From Semisulcospira habei (lineage: Eukaryota; Mollusca; Gastropoda; Semisulcospiridae), in the NCBI GenBank assembly GCA_036245525.1, contig BTPG01000003.1, positions 163,632,107-163,696,106 of the forward strand: a stretch of DNA of 64,000 bases, given 5' to 3'. Shown here piece by piece: positions 59,658 through 64,000 of the stretch (position 1 is the stretch's first letter; every line of letters begins with the position of its first letter). The position numbers and the translations under genes are program-made. Under the pieces are notes generated by a model. It made no database searches and was not told the DNA's origin. It saw only the letters and a program-made list of their open reading frames with translations.

Positions 59658-59729
59658 GAATTACTCAGCGCTGGACAACAGTTAGATCTAGGGCAGGGGA
59701 TCTAACTGTTGTCCAGCGCTGAGTAATTC
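59658..59729. mobile_element. Palindrome with 30-bp perfect arms
   Basis: GAATTACTCAGCGCTGGACA to GTTAGAT, a 12-nt loop CTAGGGCAGGGG, then the exact complement. A half copy lies at 30128-30192. Confidence 0.85.
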
Positions 59730-59770
59730 TGCTTTCATAGACTCTAAGACATGTCCGATATGTATAATGT

Positions 59771-59789
59771 AGTAGTAGTAGTAGTAGTA

Positions 59790-59866
<77 letters not shown>

Positions 59867-59873
59867 CCGCCAC

Positions 59874-59912
<39 letters not shown>
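59771..59912. repeat. AGT/AAT microsatellite facing an ATT tract
   Basis: AGT and AAT units (59771-59865), then CCGCCAC, then ATT units (59874-59912). The two arms are complementary and could form a cruciform. Confidence 0.93.
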
Positions 59913-60058
59913 CATTTGTATAGCCGCTATTAACGCGACATTTGGCACGTCGATAAGTAATAAATATTTATTACTCTACTAAATTCTTTATCTGTGCACA
60001 CGTTTTCGTTTGTTCGTTCGAGTTGCTCGCTGCTTTTGAAATATACCTTTGCTCAAGG

Positions 60059-60104
60059 GTGGATGGATGGATGGATGGATGGATGGATGGATGGATGGAT
60101 TGGA
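60059..60104. repeat. GGAT microsatellite
   Basis: About ten GGAT units, followed by GGGTC repeats. Confidence 0.93.
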
Positions 60105-60269
60105 TTGGGTCGGGTCGGGTCAGTTTTGGAGGGATGAAATATGATACTCAGTAAGCCCTCGTTGAACCTTCTTCGCCAAAACGATATGTGCTAAAAAAAA
60201 AAAATAAAAAAAAAAAAAAATAATAATAATAATAATAATCAATTACGTCCCCTGATGTCATGGCGGGCA

Positions 60270-61715
<1,446 letters not shown>

Positions 61716-61896
61716 CTCTAAGGAGACAAACCTTTTTTTCTCCTTGGCGTGCAACATGAGCTTCTTTCTTGACCCTTTTGTGACCGACGCTGACCCAAGT
61801 GGACTCAGACAAGAGGTGTGTTGTTTGGAGTTTTTTCTACCTCTTTGTTTGGACATTTTCATCGCTGATAAACTGTGTGTATTTTATTTTTCGGGA

Positions 61897-61962
61897 TGGG
61901 GGGGGGGGGGGGTGGGGGGTGGGGGGGGGAGGGGGCGGGGGCGGGGGCCGGGGGGGGGGGTA
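61897..61962 (+). repeat. G-rich tract
   Basis: Runs of G up to 13 with single T, A or C breaks; a potential quadruplex. Confidence 0.85.
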
Positions 61963-62119
61963 TTTTGACCGGTCATCATGGCGGATAACACTGCTAGCGC
62001 CTCACTCCTGAACTGGTTCACGTGCAGCGGTGTTCTTCAAAAACACTGTCTTACCTGCCTTCGACAGAAAGGAATACAGCACGGCAAAATTGTGTCTTGC
62101 AGCTGAGAAAGTTTGCGGC

Positions 62120-62911
62120 TATGTTAATCATTGGCGTTCACATCCTCATCTTTTCTCAAATCTGTGTAATCTATATCGAAAGTAGCATTAATATGTTCAC
62201 AGGGAGGTGTTACTGGTAAAACGGGAATAGACTTGATATCTATATTGCAGTTTTCTATAGCATCTTTGACATAGTTACGTATAGGTAAAAGATACGGGAT
62301 TGTTTGCGCTCTCTTCGGGAAATCCACATCTACGTCTAAGAATATGTCTTCTCGTACTGAATTTTTGACGGACAGGCTTCGGACAATGTATTTTGCGTAT
62401 GTATGTATGTATGTGCGTATGTATGTATGTGCGTATGTATGTATGTATGTATGTATGTATGTATGTATGTATGTATGTGTGTGTGTGCGCCGCTGTGAGA
62501 TGGCCTTAGTTGCCTGCTCGGCGTTAAACCCAAATAACTAACTAACTATGTGTGTGCATATGTATGTAAACAAGAGAATCTACGATATTTCTGTACATAC
62601 AAGCTTGAAACTTGGCGAAATACTTTCTTAATTGGGTGGCTAAGAGAGCCTCCGAGCATATTGTAATTGAATATCTCATTGAAGACATAAACAACCATTT
62701 ATAGGAAGTCGGTTGACCCAGATTAGAGTCCGTAATTTTTGTCATATTTACTTGAACTTTTGCATATAGCTAGTTTGGAGAAAGGCAGTTGCTAAATTTT
62801 CGTTGGTCAGATAAAGACAGAATACCTGCTTCTTTGTAGGTTTTTACAGTATTAGTATGAACTGGCACTCCAAGGGCTAATTTAACTGCTTTACTATCAA
62901 TGCTTTGCAGC
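62120..62911 (-). pseudogene. Inverted 5' part of an RNase-H LINE
   Basis: Minus strand, high to low: RT end LQSIDSKAVKLALGVPVHTN and YKEAGILSLSDQR (about 62911-62800), an interruption by repeat copy C (62393-62800), then the linker FPKRAQTIPYLLPIRNYVKD and FDIDYTDLRKDEDVN (about 62340-62124). This portion would precede the RNase H of the plus-strand part that follows. Confidence 0.78.
62393..62800 (+). mobile_element. Partial copy C of element A/B
   Basis: TATG repeats, the SINE-end module (62488-62548) and a block of about 240 bp matching 60601-60840. Inserted within the inverted LINE part; TTGC at both edges may be a TSD. Confidence 0.72.
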
Positions 62912-62914
62912 TTC

Positions 62915-63925
62915 TGTAGAATTTAGTGAAAGAAAAATTACAGACAACATATCTTAAACATTTGAAATTTTTCACAGATGGGGCTGTCTTAGATTCTTCA
63001 GACTGTGGTGCAGGCTTTGTTATTCCAGATCTCAAAGTGAAGAAATCTTTTTATCTCGGCAAAGGATTTTCTATATTTACGTCTGAACAGTACATCTTTT
63101 TATTTCGGTAAAGGATTTTCTATTTTTACGTCTGAACTGTATGCGATTCTCATGGCACTAAATTTTATTCAACTTCTACCTTATGATATATTTAACATTT
63201 TGATCTGTTGTCGATTCTAAATCTGTCCTATATAGTCTAAAAAGCTGGGATTGTAACACTAGAAAAGACTTAGTGTATGAAATAAAACATATTATAAGCT
63301 GTATTATGTCCAGAGGAATAGGGATCGATTTTCTTTGGATACCCTCACACTGCGGAATTTATTGGAATGAAATTTGTGACAGACAAGCAAAAAAGGGAGT
63401 TATAAATAGAGAAAACTCAGCAGTTTGTAATAATATGCAATTATCTCTACATGAAATGTACTCTGTGCTATACAGCTTTTTTTTCACAAAGATGACATTA
63501 AATATATTTATCATCTTCCTCCTTGTTCAAGGAAAACAGCTTCATTGATAATTATACGAGTTAAGACTAAATTCTTGGAAAACAAAATTTGCAAAAGACA
63601 TCAAATGCGAGTGCTTAAGCCCCATCTCTGTTAAACATATAATCAGTGAATGTCCTATTGCAATGAATCTGTTGACAAAAAATAACATAACAGTTGATCA
63701 CTTAGCAGAAAATTTGTATGACATCTTACATAGAAATATTGCAATTCCAATAGTTAATATAATAATTCATAGTCTGGTGGGTAAACTATTATAATAAGTA
63801 ATTTGTGTGTGTGGTTGGATGTTAATTATTGCTATTCTTTGATATTCACAAGTTGTGTGTTTCGTTGTTGATTTTTTTTTTGGTCTTATGTCACCAATGT
63901 GTGAAAAGACGTTTAATAAATTCCT
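62915..63925 (+). pseudogene. RNase H and C-terminal end of a LINE
   Basis: LKFFTDGAVLDSSDCGAGFV, FSIFTSE, then a 52-bp tandem duplication (about 63046-63138), DFLWIPSHCGIYWNEICDRQ and a Cys/His end CECLSPISVKHIISEC. The acidic RNase H residues are partly readable but frames are broken. 3' end TTTAATAAATTCCTGATCCT with tandem CCTGAT. Confidence 0.82.
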
Positions 63926-64000
63926 GATCCTGATCAATCATTGGCCCTCAGAAGATTTCTGGGTTATGGAGAATCTATCCTTCACATCAGGAGGCCAGGG

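Noticed and set aside
62015..62120. A separate gene between the G-rich tract and the inverted LINE
   Set aside because: No domain, and the sequence adjoins the LINE breakpoint; too short to judge.

Overview
This is eukaryotic, intron-bearing, repeat-dominated DNA. The mix of non-LTR retrotransposons, tRNA-derived SINEs, long CT/GT/TA microsatellites, hairpin MITEs and a secreted PAN-tectonin lectin-like gene suggests a marine mollusc, most likely a gastropod. That assignment is inference; no mitochondrial or rRNA marker is present. I see no bacterial operon, CRISPR array, rRNA gene or free-standing tRNA gene.

Layout. 1-4.7 kb: four fragments of L2/CR1-group LINEs whose 3' ends abut CT microsatellites. 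5.4-11.5 kb: gene-free DNA filled with short palindromic elements. 11.6-15.5 kb: a repeat element interrupted by two LINEs, one with a clean 13-bp target-site duplication (TSD); an inverted, uninterrupted copy lies at 60.3-61.7 kb. 17.9-27.5 kb and 32.3-57.8 kb: two copies of one segmental duplication, about 9.6 kb in copy 1 and swollen to about 25 kb by insertions in copy 2. Each copy carries a minus-strand gene with a signal peptide plus PAN-like exon, a 130-nt tectonin exon and a terminal tectonin exon. Copy 1 is frameshifted and probably dead; copy 2 keeps open exons. Comparing the copies gives pre-insertion (empty) sites for many mobile elements.

37.7-50.9 kb, inside an intron of gene copy 2, is the most unusual part: a cluster of direct and inverted copies of a retroelement carrying type I hammerhead ribozymes (three complete motifs, two partial). 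These are split by an RTE-like LINE, TA repeats, a SINE dimer and an 8.7-kb near-complete LINE with CCHC gag, endonuclease, reverse transcriptase and RNase H. 52-58 kb: a tRNA-derived SINE and a 747-codon CR1-group ORF. 60-64 kb: the inverted element copy and an RNase-H LINE with a 5' inversion of the twin-priming type.

A second theme is a set of short elements (60-260 bp) ending in TTAA, several starting TTAACCC, with terminal inverted repeats and near-perfect palindromic cores, as expected of piggyBac-type MITEs. At least five sequence-unrelated families are present. One lies about 10 bp past the stop codon of both lectin-like genes and probably supplies their 3' UTR.
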